The translations under genes were made by a program, and so were the position numbers. From NCBI GenBank assembly GCA_015200345.1, contig CP054187.1, positions 3,766,470 to 3,830,469 of the forward strand: DNA of 64,000 nucleotides, in the 5' to 3' direction. Within the stretch, counting starts at the first letter, position 1, and each line of letters opens with the position of its first letter. This DNA is from Planctomycetia bacterium (GTDB lineage: Bacteria > Planctomycetota > Phycisphaerae > UBA1845 > UTPLA1). Below, one piece after another: positions 50,775 to 61,268 of the stretch. The notes beneath the pieces were generated by a model that was not told where the DNA came from, did no database searches, and was given only the letters and a program-made list of their open reading frames with translations.

Positions 50775-52718
50775 ATGTGCGGCATCTGCGGATATGTTGG
50801 CGATCATCGTCCCGAGCTGCTGGAGCCGATGTGCAACGCCATGCGCCATCGGGGACCGGATGATTCCGGCATGTGGCATGATGCCGCGGCGCGCGTGGGT
50901 CTGGGCCATCGCCGGCTATCGATCATTGATCTTAGTCCGGCGGGGCACCAGCCGATGGCGACGCCGGACGGGCGCATTCAGATCGTCTTCAACGGCGAGA
51001 TCTACAATTTCGAGGAACATCGCGAGCGAATGATGGCGGCGGGTCGAACGTTTCGCGGGCACAGCGATACGGAAGTGTTGCTCTATCTGTACGAGGAAAT
51101 GGGTGCGGATTTCGTGCACGCGCTCAACGGCATCTTCGCGCTGGCGATCTGGGATGCGCGCGATCGGTCGCTGCTCCTGGCGCGCGACCACGCCGGCATC
51201 AAGCCGCTCTATTACTGGCTGGACGGCGAGCGGTTGTTCTTCGCGTCGGAGATCAAGGCACTGCTTCGCGCGCCGGGTGTGCCACGCGAACTTAACCTTG
51301 ATCGCCTGCCGGATTACCTGACGTTCCTGTGGGTGCCGGGCGAGGAGACCATGCTCAAGGCGGTCCGCAAGCTTGAGCCGGGCCATGCGATGCGATGGCG
51401 TGACGGGCGGGTGCAATCGTGGAGGTGGTTCTCGCTAAGGTATGAGCCGGACGACGGACCGTGCGAGTCGGACTGGATCGACCAGGTGCATGACACATTT
51501 ATGGCAGCTACGCGCCGGCAGATGATGTCGGACGTGCCGCTGGGCGCGCTGCTCTCGGGAGGCACGGATTCGACCGCCATCGCGGCGTGCATGAGGCATT
51601 CCTATCCCGACCGCGAGATCCGCTGCTACACGTTTGAGACGCCCTCGGAGGACATGGCACGCGATCAGTTCGAGGCCGATCATCCCTTCGCCGTGCGCGT
51701 CGCGAAGCACCTGAATATCACGCTGCGAAGCTGCGTGCTTCGCCCAAACGTGATTGAATTGCTACCGAAAATGGTTTATCACAACGATGAGCCGGACGCC
51801 GACCCGACGGTGTTCCCGTCGTACCTGCTCTCGAAAATGGCACGAGATGACGGCACGACGGTGCTGCTGTCGGGCATGGGTGGCGACGAGATGTTCTTTG
51901 GCTATCGGAGCCATCAGGCGCTGCGACGGCTGGAGCAATTCGGTTGGATTCCGCGGTGGCTGCTGGCGCCGGCGCTGGCGTCGGCGTGCGGCGCGGCATC
52001 AGCCATGATGGGGGCGCAGAGCGCGCTGCCCCGACGGCTGCGAAAGTTTCGCAAGGCGTTGCTCGGCGACGGCGTGGAGCGGTTCGAGGCGCTTTCGGAC
52101 TGGTCCAGCGCGGCGACGCGTGAACGATTGTTTGGCCCGGCGTTGACAACCGCGGCGGCGAATGGCGGCGCATCGCGGGGACGCTCGGCGATTCTCAAGT
52201 ATTACAACGAATTCGCCGGTCGCGGCGAACTGAACCGGCGCTCACACATTTTGATCCAGACGTTCCTCGCGGCACACAATTTCATGTACACGGACAAGTC
52301 GAGCATGGCGACCTCGGTGGAGGTTCGCGTGCCGTTTCTCGACGTGGAGTTGATGCGGTTGTGCGCCCGCATCCCCGAGCGACACAAGCTCAAGGGCATG
52401 ACGACAAAGTACTTGCTCAAAGAAGCCATGGCGCGCTACATCCCGCGCGATATTCTCTATCGCAGCAAGACCGGTTTCGGCCCGCCGCTGCGAAAATGGA
52501 TGGCCGTCGATTTCAGCGGCATCACGAACGATCTGCTGGGCGAGCGCGTGCTGCGCCGGCGCGGACTTTTTGATCCCGCCGCCGTTGCGGCCGTCATCCG
52601 AGAGAACGCGGCCAACACGGCCGACCACGCATACCTGTTGTTTGCGCTGCTTACGCTGGAAGTATGGATGCAGACATTCATCGACCGCCCCGGCGAGGAA
52701 GTGACGCTCTCCGCGTGA
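50775..52718 (+). CDS. asnB: Asparagine synthetase-type amidotransferase (third)
   Basis: A 647-residue enzyme beginning MCGICGYVGDH with Cys2, then MRHRGPDDSGMWHDA and IVFNGEIYNFEEHRERMMA. The synthetase domain has LGALLSGGTDSTAIAACMR, VLLSGMGGDEMFFGYRSHQ (Met for the usual Asp in SGDGGDE) and KSSMATSVEVRVPFLDVELM. The change in the second motif may affect ATP handling. The stop of the glycosyltransferase is one base before the ATG (TAATATG). Sequence differs clearly from the two other copies, so these are not recent duplicates. Confidence 0.92.
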   Translation: MCGICGYVGDHRPELLEPMCNAMRHRGPDDSGMWHDAAARVGLGHRRLSIIDLSPAGHQPMATPDGRIQIVFNGEIYNFEEHRERMMAAGRTFRGHSDTEVLLYLYEEMGADFVHALNGIFALAIWDARDRSLLLARDHAGIKPLYYWLDGERLFFASEIKALLRAPGVPRELNLDRLPDYLTFLWVPGEETMLKAVRKLEPGHAMRWRDGRVQSWRWFSLRYEPDDGPCESDWIDQVHDTFMAATRRQMMSDVPLGALLSGGTDSTAIAACMRHSYPDREIRCYTFETPSEDMARDQFEADHPFAVRVAKHLNITLRSCVLRPNVIELLPKMVYHNDEPDADPTVFPSYLLSKMARDDGTTVLLSGMGGDEMFFGYRSHQALRRLEQFGWIPRWLLAPALASACGAASAMMGAQSALPRRLRKFRKALLGDGVERFEALSDWSSAATRERLFGPALTTAAANGGASRGRSAILKYYNEFAGRGELNRRSHILIQTFLAAHNFMYTDKSSMATSVEVRVPFLDVELMRLCARIPERHKLKGMTTKYLLKEAMARYIPRDILYRSKTGFGPPLRKWMAVDFSGITNDLLGERVLRRRGLFDPAAVAAVIRENAANTADHAYLLFALLTLEVWMQTFIDRPGEEVTLSA

Positions 52719-52732
52719 GATCCAATTCTCCC

Positions 52733-53815
52733 ATGGTTGAGCCGGCCGCGAACATGCCTGCCGTGACCATGCGGACCCGCCGGTATACGGCCGGCCGTGC
52801 GCTGCGCGCGATGCGTGATGGGACGCTGTACCTCGGCCGCAATTATGAGATCCATCGCTCCGATGATGACGGCGCGACGTGGGTCTTCGTGACACGGATG
52901 CCCTCGGCAGGGATTCGTCGATGGGCGGGTTGGTCGCGCCTGGCATCGCGGCTGCTGCGGCATGAAGTGCGCGCGATGAATGTGACGCCGGGTGGTACGG
53001 TGGTGGCCTCGAATCGCGAGTGGGTGTATTACGCCGCGCCGGGCGAGCCGCTGATGCGCCGCGCCAAGGTGGACGCCGGGTCGCAGCCGCTGGCGCCGCC
53101 GATGACGATGACGGTTGGGCCGGATGGCCGCGTTTTGTGGGGCGAGTACGATTCGACGACGAGGCACGGCAAGCCGGTGCGCCTGTTTGCGTCAGAGGAC
53201 GGCGGGAGTAGCTACGAAATCGCTCGCGTGTTCGAGGGCGGCAGCATTCTTCACCTGCACAACATCGTGTGGGACACGGGTCGCGGGCACTATTGGGTGT
53301 TGGCCGGCGATCACGACGATGAACCTGGCATCGGCGTGCTCTCCGCGGATTTGAAATCGTTCGACTGGTTGGTGAAGGGCAGGCAGTTGTACCGTGCGGT
53401 CGAAGTGTTCGACGGCGGCGACCGGCTAATTTATATCATGGATTCCGAGAAAGAGCGCAATTACCTCGTTCATCTCGACAAATCCTCGGGAAAGGCCGAG
53501 ACGAGCGCGGAGTTCGAGGGCAGTTGCATTTACGCATGTCGATTCGGCAAATGGCTGACCTTCACCACGACGGTGGAACCGTCAAAAGTTAATTCAGCGC
53601 GGCAGGCTTCGCTGTACGTCTCGCGCGATGGCGCGACCTGGTCGCAGGTCCTCCGTGCGGAGAAGGACGGCTGGCACCCCGTCTATTTCCAGTATGGCTC
53701 GATCATCCTGCCGCGCGGCGAAAGCGATCGTGACACGATCTTTTTCAGTGGGCAGGCCGTGCGAGAGTGGGACGGCCGCGCCGCAACGGCGACGCTGGAG
53801 GCCCGCGGCGCATGA
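52733..53815 (+). CDS. Asp-box (BNR/sialidase-like) repeat protein
   Basis: A 360-residue beta-propeller protein with Asp-box motifs (Ser-x-Asp-x-Gly-x-x-Trp): IHRSDDDGATWVFV, LFASEDGGSSYEIA and LYVSRDGATWSQVL. No signal peptide is visible and no sialidase Arg triad was identified, so it is probably a binding or structural propeller, acting on glycan in the cytoplasm or exported another way. ATG at 52733 is preferred; the frame begins at 52664 within the third asnB. It overlaps the heparinase gene by 4 bases, so the two are probably made together. Confidence 0.75.
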   Translation: MVEPAANMPAVTMRTRRYTAGRALRAMRDGTLYLGRNYEIHRSDDDGATWVFVTRMPSAGIRRWAGWSRLASRLLRHEVRAMNVTPGGTVVASNREWVYYAAPGEPLMRRAKVDAGSQPLAPPMTMTVGPDGRVLWGEYDSTTRHGKPVRLFASEDGGSSYEIARVFEGGSILHLHNIVWDTGRGHYWVLAGDHDDEPGIGVLSADLKSFDWLVKGRQLYRAVEVFDGGDRLIYIMDSEKERNYLVHLDKSSGKAETSAEFEGSCIYACRFGKWLTFTTTVEPSKVNSARQASLYVSRDGATWSQVLRAEKDGWHPVYFQYGSIILPRGESDRDTIFFSGQAVREWDGRAATATLEARGA

Positions 53816-55854
53816 GCGGATGGTTGCGCAAGGTCGAGGCGGTCCGCCGGATGGGCTGGGGCTGGGGGTTGTGGCGCGCGGGGTACGAGCTGCGGCGGCG
53901 CACCGGCTGGTTAAAGCGACAGTTTCCGACGCCGGTGTGGAGCGAGGTGTCGCTTCATTCACTGCTGCGCGACGGGGTTCCGCCGGAGCCGGAGGCCTAC
54001 CGCGCGTACCGCGAGCAATCATCTGGGACGTTTCTGTTCGGCCTCGGGAAACTTCCATCGCGGGAAGTTCTCGAGAGAATCGCCGGCGCGAGCGGCGTCC
54101 GGCGCGCGGTGCAAGTGGCGGATGATTTCTGTACCGGCAAGTTTCTCTATTTCAGTCGACATGTATTTGATCTGGGCACTCCCGTCGATTGGCGGCGGAA
54201 TCCGTTCCTGAACAGACGCTTGGCCAGCGACGCACACTGGTGTGACTGGACGGCCTTCTCGCCGGAGCAGGGCGACATCAAGGATGTCTGGGAACCATCG
54301 CGTTTTAGCTGCGCGTTTTGGCTGGTTCGTGCCTACGCGATGACGGGTGACGAAAAATACCCCCAGGCATTCTGGCGGCTCTTTGAATCGTGGTGCGAGC
54401 AGAATTCGCCGAATCGCGGGCCGAATTGGCGATGCGGGCAGGAGACCGCCTTTCGCATCATGGCGTGGTGTTTTGCGTTGTGGGGGTTCTGGAAAAGCCC
54501 GGTGACGACGCCGCAGCGCGTGGCGGCGATGGTCGCGGCATTGGCGGTCAGCGCTGCGCGAATCGAGCCGAACATCGACTACGCGGTCTCGCAGAAGAAT
54601 AATCACGCGATCAGCGAAGCGCTTGGGTTGTTCACGGTCGGCGCGCTCTTCCCCGAGTTGCGCGATGCGACCCGGTGGCAGCGGTCGGGGCGCCGAATCC
54701 TCGAGCGCGAAGTGCTGCGGCAGACTTACGCCGACGGCAGCTACGTGCAACAGTCGATGAACTACCACCGCGTCATGTTGCACGATTGTCTTTGGGCGTG
54801 GCGACTGGCGGAGTTGAACGGGATGCCGCTCTCGTCCGATGTGCGCGCGCGGGTGGCGGCGGCGGCGGAATTCCTGTTTGAGATGCTGGACGAATCGAGC
54901 GGAAGCGTGCCGAACTACGGCGCGAACGACGGCGCGCTGGTGCTGCCGCTGTCGAGCGGGGGCTATCGGGATTATCGTGACACGATCGGCGCGGCGATGT
55001 TTATCGCTACGGGAAAGCGCGTGCTTCCCGCCGGCCCGTGGGATGAGGCGATTCTGTGGTTGTGCGGTGCGGGAGCAGTTGAGAATACGCCCGCGGTTCG
55101 GCATCCGGCCGCTCGGCGATTTGACGTTGGCGGGTATTACACCCTGCGAACCGGCCGAACGTGGGCGATGATCCGTTGTCATCGGTACCTGGATCGCCCG
55201 GGCCATGTGGATATGTTGCACCTGGACCTCTGGCACGATGGCGTAAACGTATTGCGCGACTGTGGGACGTATCGATACTACGCACCGCGCGAGCCGGGGA
55301 TGGAGAAGTATTTCAAGGACATCGCCGCGCACAACACCGTGCAGGTCGGCGAGGGTGGGCCGCTTGAATTGGTTTCGCGCTTTATCTGGCTTCCGTGGCC
55401 CGGCGCGCGATGCACGCGTCATAGCGCGGACAGTTTCGTAGGCGAACACGATGCCTACGCTCGGCCGCCGTGGAACGTGATGCACCGGCGCAGCGTGGAC
55501 GCATCCGACCCGCGCAAATGGATTGTCACGGACGATCTCATCGGCGGCGGTGAGCAATCGCTAATACTGCGTTGGCATCTGGTGGACGGACCGCATGAAT
55601 TGGAATCGACCGGTCACCGGGTGATTCTGCGGGCGGCCTGCGGTCGTGTTCGGATCGCCATCGAAGGGCCGAGCGGAACCGCCCTGCGGGTGAAGCGCGG
55701 GGTTGAACGCGACGGTGAAATTGCCGGCTGGGCGTCGGAGTATTACGGCGAGCGGGCTCCCGCACCGGTGCTGGAGGCGACCTGCCGTGCGGTGCTGCCG
55801 ACACGATTCGTGACGACGATCGAACTACCGGACGCCGGGGAGGCACCCGCGTGA
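53812..55854 (+). CDS. Heparinase II/III-type polysaccharide lyase
   Basis: A 680-residue protein with an N-terminal alpha/alpha toroid and a C-terminal beta domain. Family blocks: FSCAFWLVRAYAMTGDEKYP, SQKNNHAISEALGLFTVGAL (the Asn-Asn-His block near residue 264), YADGSYVQQSMNYHRVMLHD and VPNYGANDGALVLPLSSGG, then RPGHVDMLHLDLWHDGVNVL in the second domain. Related lyases cut uronic-acid-containing chains by beta-elimination. Lyases in synthesis loci trim or release polymer. No Sec signal is evident. It overlaps both neighbours by 4 bases. Confidence 0.85.
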   Translation: MSGWLRKVEAVRRMGWGWGLWRAGYELRRRTGWLKRQFPTPVWSEVSLHSLLRDGVPPEPEAYRAYREQSSGTFLFGLGKLPSREVLERIAGASGVRRAVQVADDFCTGKFLYFSRHVFDLGTPVDWRRNPFLNRRLASDAHWCDWTAFSPEQGDIKDVWEPSRFSCAFWLVRAYAMTGDEKYPQAFWRLFESWCEQNSPNRGPNWRCGQETAFRIMAWCFALWGFWKSPVTTPQRVAAMVAALAVSAARIEPNIDYAVSQKNNHAISEALGLFTVGALFPELRDATRWQRSGRRILEREVLRQTYADGSYVQQSMNYHRVMLHDCLWAWRLAELNGMPLSSDVRARVAAAAEFLFEMLDESSGSVPNYGANDGALVLPLSSGGYRDYRDTIGAAMFIATGKRVLPAGPWDEAILWLCGAGAVENTPAVRHPAARRFDVGGYYTLRTGRTWAMIRCHRYLDRPGHVDMLHLDLWHDGVNVLRDCGTYRYYAPREPGMEKYFKDIAAHNTVQVGEGGPLELVSRFIWLPWPGARCTRHSADSFVGEHDAYARPPWNVMHRRSVDASDPRKWIVTDDLIGGGEQSLILRWHLVDGPHELESTGHRVILRAACGRVRIAIEGPSGTALRVKRGVERDGEIAGWASEYYGERAPAPVLEATCRAVLPTRFVTTIELPDAGEAPA

Positions 55855-57119
55855 AGTTGATTTATATTCACGAGTATTTCGTGACCAACGAAGGCACGAG
55901 CGGAACGCGCAGCTACGACGTGAGCCGACACTTGGTCGAGATGGGCCATCAGGTGACGGTCATCACCGGCTTGCACGATCAGAGCGGCCTGCCGCCGATG
56001 CCGCGCTGGCGGCTGTTTCGTACGCACGCGATCGACGGCATCAAAGTCGTCGTCTGCAACGCCTATTACAGCAACAAGCTGCGCGTCGTGGCGCGGCTTT
56101 GGTGCTGGGCCAAATTCGCCTTGTTGGCGCTGTGGGCTTGTCTTCGAGAGAAGCAGCCCGATCTCATCTTTGCCACGAGCACGCCGTTGACGGTGGGCAT
56201 TCCCGGTCGGATTGGAGCTGCGCTGAAGCGCGTGCCATACGTGTTTGAAGTTCGCGATTTGTGGCCGGAGGATTTGCTCGATGCCGGGCGCATCAAACCG
56301 GGCCTGCAATACTGGCTCTGGGAGCGGCTGGAGAAGTTTTGTTACGCCAGGGCGAAGAAAATCCTGCTCGTCTCGCAGGGTTTTCACAATCGCCTGCTGG
56401 AGCGAGGCTTCGACCCGGCGCGGTTGCAGACGATACTGCTGGGCGCGGATGGCAGCCTCTTCGCGGAGGCGCAACCGGATCATGCATTCATGCAGCAGCA
56501 GGGCCTGGGCGGCAAGACGATAGCAATTTACACGGGGGCGCATGGCGATGCGAACGGATTGTTTCAATTGCTCGACGCGGCGGAGCGACTGAAGGATCGG
56601 CCCGACATCGCCATCGTGCTGATGGGCGAGGGAAAGATGAAGGAGGCGCTTCGCACGGCAGCGCGCGAGCGGGGTCTGACGAATGTGTACCTGATGGACC
56701 CCGTGCCCAAGCATCGCCTGCCTGGCGTGCTGCGGGCGGCGCACGTCGGCTTGATGATCCTCAAACAGATCACGCGTCCGCGATGGGTGACGCCGAATAA
56801 GATATTCGACTACATGTTCGCGGGCCTTCCGAGCATCGTGAACTTCGCCGGTACGACGGCGGACATGATCGTGGCCGACGGCGCCGGCGTGGCAAGCAGG
56901 CCCGGCGATGCGGACGATCTGGCCGCAAAGATTCGCCATTGGGCCGATCACCCGGCCGAGCGCGAGGCCGTCGGCCGGCGCGCGCGGGAGATCGCCTTTG
57001 CCCGATACGACCGGCGCATGATCGCTCGACAGCTAGCAGAAGTTTTTGAGGACGCGGCGCGCAATGAAGAGCGTGCTTCCGCGGTTTTTTCAACTGGGGC
57101 GACGCCCAAACGACGCTGA
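55851..57119 (+). CDS. GT4-family glycosyltransferase (WcaI/WbuB-like)
   Basis: A 422-residue GT-B enzyme: LIYIHEYFVTNEGTSGTRSY at the N-terminus, YVFEVRDLWPEDLLDAGRIK, CYARAKKILLVSQGFHNRLL, and VTPNKIFDYMFAGLPSIVNF in place of the standard EX7E, a pattern of the WcaI/WbuB (fucosaminyl or fucosyl transferase) group. The GTG at 55851 overlaps the heparinase stop. A fucose-type donor would fit the GDP-fucose-synthase-like gene at the start of the locus. This is a suggestion only. Confidence 0.88.
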   Translation: MKLIYIHEYFVTNEGTSGTRSYDVSRHLVEMGHQVTVITGLHDQSGLPPMPRWRLFRTHAIDGIKVVVCNAYYSNKLRVVARLWCWAKFALLALWACLREKQPDLIFATSTPLTVGIPGRIGAALKRVPYVFEVRDLWPEDLLDAGRIKPGLQYWLWERLEKFCYARAKKILLVSQGFHNRLLERGFDPARLQTILLGADGSLFAEAQPDHAFMQQQGLGGKTIAIYTGAHGDANGLFQLLDAAERLKDRPDIAIVLMGEGKMKEALRTAARERGLTNVYLMDPVPKHRLPGVLRAAHVGLMILKQITRPRWVTPNKIFDYMFAGLPSIVNFAGTTADMIVADGAGVASRPGDADDLAAKIRHWADHPAEREAVGRRAREIAFARYDRRMIARQLAEVFEDAARNEERASAVFSTGATPKRR

Positions 57120-57131
57120 ATCGATCCGACC

Positions 57132-58199
57132 TTGGCAAATCGGTACTGGACAATTCGGCTTGCGGAGGCTGCGGAACTGGAATCCCTGCTCGCGCTCGTG
57201 CGCTCGCTGCCGGGCGAGCGTTACCAAGGTGCGTCGAGTGAATACTGGCAATGGCGATACCTGAACGACGCCGGCTTCGCCGCGACCATCGTGGCGGCCG
57301 TACACGATGGGCAGTTGATCGGCGTGCAACCGGTGTCGTTCTTTGATTGGCAGTGGGGCGACGTGCGATTGACCGGCGCGATGTATACTGGGGTAGTAAC
57401 GCATCCGGACCACCGGCGCAAGGGAGTCTTTCGCTCCCTGATCGACGCGTCGAACGACCTCGCGGCGCAGCGCGGGGCGCAGTTCTGCATGACGCTGCCG
57501 AACGATGCGTCGCTGCCGGGCTTCCTCAAGTTCGGCGACTGGAAGTATCCCGGCTGCATTCCCATGTGGATGAAGGTGCTCGATGGCGGCAAGCTGCTCG
57601 CCTCGAAGATCGGGCCTTTGGGGCGGCTCGTCGGCTGGATTCCCGATCTGTTGTTCTCCCGGCGCAGTCGGTCGAACGGCAGCGCAGCAATTGAGTTGGC
57701 GGCGACGGCGAGCGTTTCGACAGAGCTTGAGGCGGTGAGCGAGCGATTCGCCCGGCTCGCCGGCGGTTGCATGATTCGTCGGACCGCGGCCTACTGGAAC
57801 TGGCGTCACTCGGGTCCGCTTTCGATGTATCGAACGCTGATCGCAGGAAAGAACGGTCGCCTCGTTGGCGCGATCTGCACGACCAGTCAGCCGCGAATGG
57901 GTGTGGAAATCGGATTGATCGTCGATGTCGTCGCGGAGGATTCGCAGGTGTTGCGGGCGTTGATTGCCGCCGCGGATACCGAATTCAGGCGACTGGGCTG
58001 CGCCATTGCGACGTGTCAATCAACGAGCCTGATTTTGAACGATGCGCTGCGTGAAGAAGGGTATCGCCTTCCTCCTCGCGCGGTGATGCCCAAGCAGTTT
58101 CATTTTGTGTATCGGCCCACCGGGGTGCCGGGCCTCCCGCGCGAGCCCGCATCGATGAATGACTGGCACCTGACCTTTGGTGACTCGGACAATGTCTGA
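57132..58199 (+). CDS. GNAT-fold acetyltransferase-like protein
   Basis: A 355-residue protein with a GNAT acetyl-CoA motif in GVVTHPDHRRKGVFRSLIDA (Arg-Arg-Lys-Gly-Val-Phe as the pyrophosphate loop) and GERYQGASSEYWQWRYLND ahead of it. The second half has RRTAAYWNWRHSG, typical of the two-GNAT-domain proteins that attach acyl or amino-acid groups to glycans or peptides. It starts at TTG 57132, 12 bases after the glycosyltransferase; no ATG is available upstream of the core and no clear ribosome-binding site is visible. It overlaps the ATP-grasp gene by 8 bases. Confidence 0.75.
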   Translation: MANRYWTIRLAEAAELESLLALVRSLPGERYQGASSEYWQWRYLNDAGFAATIVAAVHDGQLIGVQPVSFFDWQWGDVRLTGAMYTGVVTHPDHRRKGVFRSLIDASNDLAAQRGAQFCMTLPNDASLPGFLKFGDWKYPGCIPMWMKVLDGGKLLASKIGPLGRLVGWIPDLLFSRRSRSNGSAAIELAATASVSTELEAVSERFARLAGGCMIRRTAAYWNWRHSGPLSMYRTLIAGKNGRLVGAICTTSQPRMGVEIGLIVDVVAEDSQVLRALIAAADTEFRRLGCAIATCQSTSLILNDALREEGYRLPPRAVMPKQFHFVYRPTGVPGLPREPASMNDWHLTFGDSDNV

Positions 58200-59457
58200 C
58201 GCTTCACAGCGCGATCCGCGATTGGTTCCACGGCACGTTGCGCCGGTAAGGCCCACCGTGTTCGTGATGGAATCGCAGACCAAGGCGTCTTTGCCGGTGA
58301 TCGAGTCGATGGCGCGGGCCGGTGTGCGCGTGGCGTGCGGCAGCGAAAAGCGCTTCAACAGCGGATTCATGAGCCGGCGTTGCCGGGAGCGACACGTCTA
58401 TCCATCGCCGCGCGATCGCAAGCGTGAGTTTCAGGAATGGCTGCTCGCGCTGTGTGAGCGGCGGCGGTTTGAAATGCTCTTCGCTGTGGGGCATTACGGC
58501 GCGCTGGCGGTTTGCGAGATTCAAGAGGAACTGCGGCGGTTCACGAAGTTATTGATCCCGCCGTTGTCGAACTTCCGCGAGGCGTACGAAAAAATCCCGA
58601 CGATGAAGGCGGCGCAGCGCGCGGGTGTGCCCATCCCCGATTCGTGGTTTCCGGAGGACGAAGGCGGGATCGGGGCCGTGATCCCGCGCATTGAACGTTG
58701 GCCTGTTTTGGTGAAGCCGAGCGTCGGCGTTGGCGCGCGGGGGATCACCTGGTGTTACAACGCGGACGAACTGCGCGAGAACTACACGCGCATCAGCGCC
58801 GAGCAGGGCGTCTGCTACGTGCAGGATTTCGTTCCGCCCGGCGGCATGCAGTACAAGGTGGACATGCTCGTGGGCGACGAGCAACGTGTGCTCGCCGGCG
58901 TCGTCTATGGCAAGACGCGCATGTATCCGCCTGATGGCGGCAGCAGCGTGTTGAATTTCTCGGCGGATCGCCCGGACATCATCGAACTATCACGCCGCAT
59001 GCTGATCGAGTTGAAGTGGACGGGATTCTGTGATTTCGATTTTGTCGACGACCCGCGCGATCGCGTCGCGAAGCTCATGGAGATCAACCCGCGCTTTCCC
59101 GAGAGCTTCAACATGGGCTGTTCAATCGGGATTGACTTCCCCGGAATGATGCTGCGACTGGCGCGCGGTGAAGCGGTCCAGCCCGTCACCGACTACCCGA
59201 AGAATCGATTCCTCCGATTTCTTCCAGGCGACTTGCTCTGGTTCCTGCGCGTCTCGAACAAGCAGCGCTTCTCCACGTGGCCGAGCTGGTTTCGATTCTT
59301 CGACCGTGATACGGCCTATCAACTCATCCGCGCGAAGGATCCCGGCCCGATTCTGGGTTACGCGCTGGAGAATCTTGCCGCGCTGTTTGATCGTCGAACG
59401 CGTCGCGAGCGACTGCGCCTGCAAAGCGGCGCGCGTCGTCCTCTTGGCAATCCCTGA
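58192..59457 (+). CDS. ATP-grasp carboxylate-amine ligase
   Basis: A 421-residue ATP-grasp enzyme. The pre-ATP-grasp domain (VFVMESQTKASLPVIESMAR) is followed by ATP-binding Lys in WPVLVKPSVGVGARGITWCY, VCYVQDFVPPGGMQYKVDML, and the metal-binding ending AKLMEINPRFPESFNMGCSI. Such ligases activate a carboxylate as acyl phosphate and couple it to an amine. With the GNAT-like gene before it, this could add an amino acid to a sugar acid. The ATG at 58192 is used; the frame opens at 58177. Last gene of the polysaccharide run. Confidence 0.87.
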   Translation: MSDASQRDPRLVPRHVAPVRPTVFVMESQTKASLPVIESMARAGVRVACGSEKRFNSGFMSRRCRERHVYPSPRDRKREFQEWLLALCERRRFEMLFAVGHYGALAVCEIQEELRRFTKLLIPPLSNFREAYEKIPTMKAAQRAGVPIPDSWFPEDEGGIGAVIPRIERWPVLVKPSVGVGARGITWCYNADELRENYTRISAEQGVCYVQDFVPPGGMQYKVDMLVGDEQRVLAGVVYGKTRMYPPDGGSSVLNFSADRPDIIELSRRMLIELKWTGFCDFDFVDDPRDRVAKLMEINPRFPESFNMGCSIGIDFPGMMLRLARGEAVQPVTDYPKNRFLRFLPGDLLWFLRVSNKQRFSTWPSWFRFFDRDTAYQLIRAKDPGPILGYALENLAALFDRRTRRERLRLQSGARRPLGNP

Positions 59458-59984
59458 TTTGCTCCCTCCCTGGGCGATTCTGCCCGGCCGGCGCCTTCTC
59501 TCCGCGCCGAGGTTTCTTTCAATCTGATCGTCAAGCTCGCAAGTCCTTGTGAGCGGCACTGCGCTGCGCCGTCGCCGGTGTTGCGCCTTGGCTTGCGCCG
59601 ACTACCGCCGGCGGAGACCCATCCGCCAGCCGGTCCTGCGGAAGGTGCCGAAAACATGACTCTGGCGGCCTCTCGCTCCAACCACCGCAGACGTCAACAC
59701 CCTCGGAATCGGTGCATATCAATGGGTGATCGACTGGTTGCGCGAGTGACGCGCCGTCTTCCTCCCGGCAGGTTTGCGCTGCCATCTGGCGAATTCCGGA
59801 GCCTTGATCGACGCGCCTTCTCAATTCCCCCCAAAACCGTCAGAATCCACCCTGACGAAGTGACGGATGGCCGAAGCCCGCGAAGGGCGCTTCGAGTCAT
59901 TGCCATCCGGTGGCAAGACGGTCGAACGATTCGGCGATCCGCTGATCGCCGCCACAGGCGACCGATCGCGTCAGGAGTTCCTGC
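59458..59984. other. Gene-free region before moxR
   Basis: A 527-base stretch at the boundary between the polysaccharide locus and the moxR region. A plus frame from 59578 runs 177 codons but has no homology, shows no codon periodicity typical of its neighbours, and overlaps the moxR start. No repeat, tRNA or clear terminator was found. It may hold the moxR promoter. Confidence 0.5.
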
Positions 59985-61004
<1,020 letters not shown>

Positions 61005-61268
61005 GCTGTTTACCGAACGACCTGTTCTCCGGTCTGCTGAACGCCTCCATCTGGCTTGATAATTCCGCGGCGAGACGTCCACGTTTACTCGGAGCAGCTC
61101 ACTCCTCCCACCGGGGTCGGCTGGTTGATCAGAAGTGCTTTAAATCAGTATCTTTTCAGGGGTTGTTGAAAGCTTGAGCCATTCGGTTAAACTTGTGCGA
61201 ACAGGAAACGGGGGCGTGCGTAAGACTTTCGCCGTCGCATGTTCGGCCCCGGAAGAAGGCAGGAAGCC

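Noticed and set aside
54019-55557. Antisense open frame of 512 codons opposite the heparinase gene
   Set aside because: The plus strand encodes a recognisable lyase in a 4-base-overlap operon; the antisense product has no homology.
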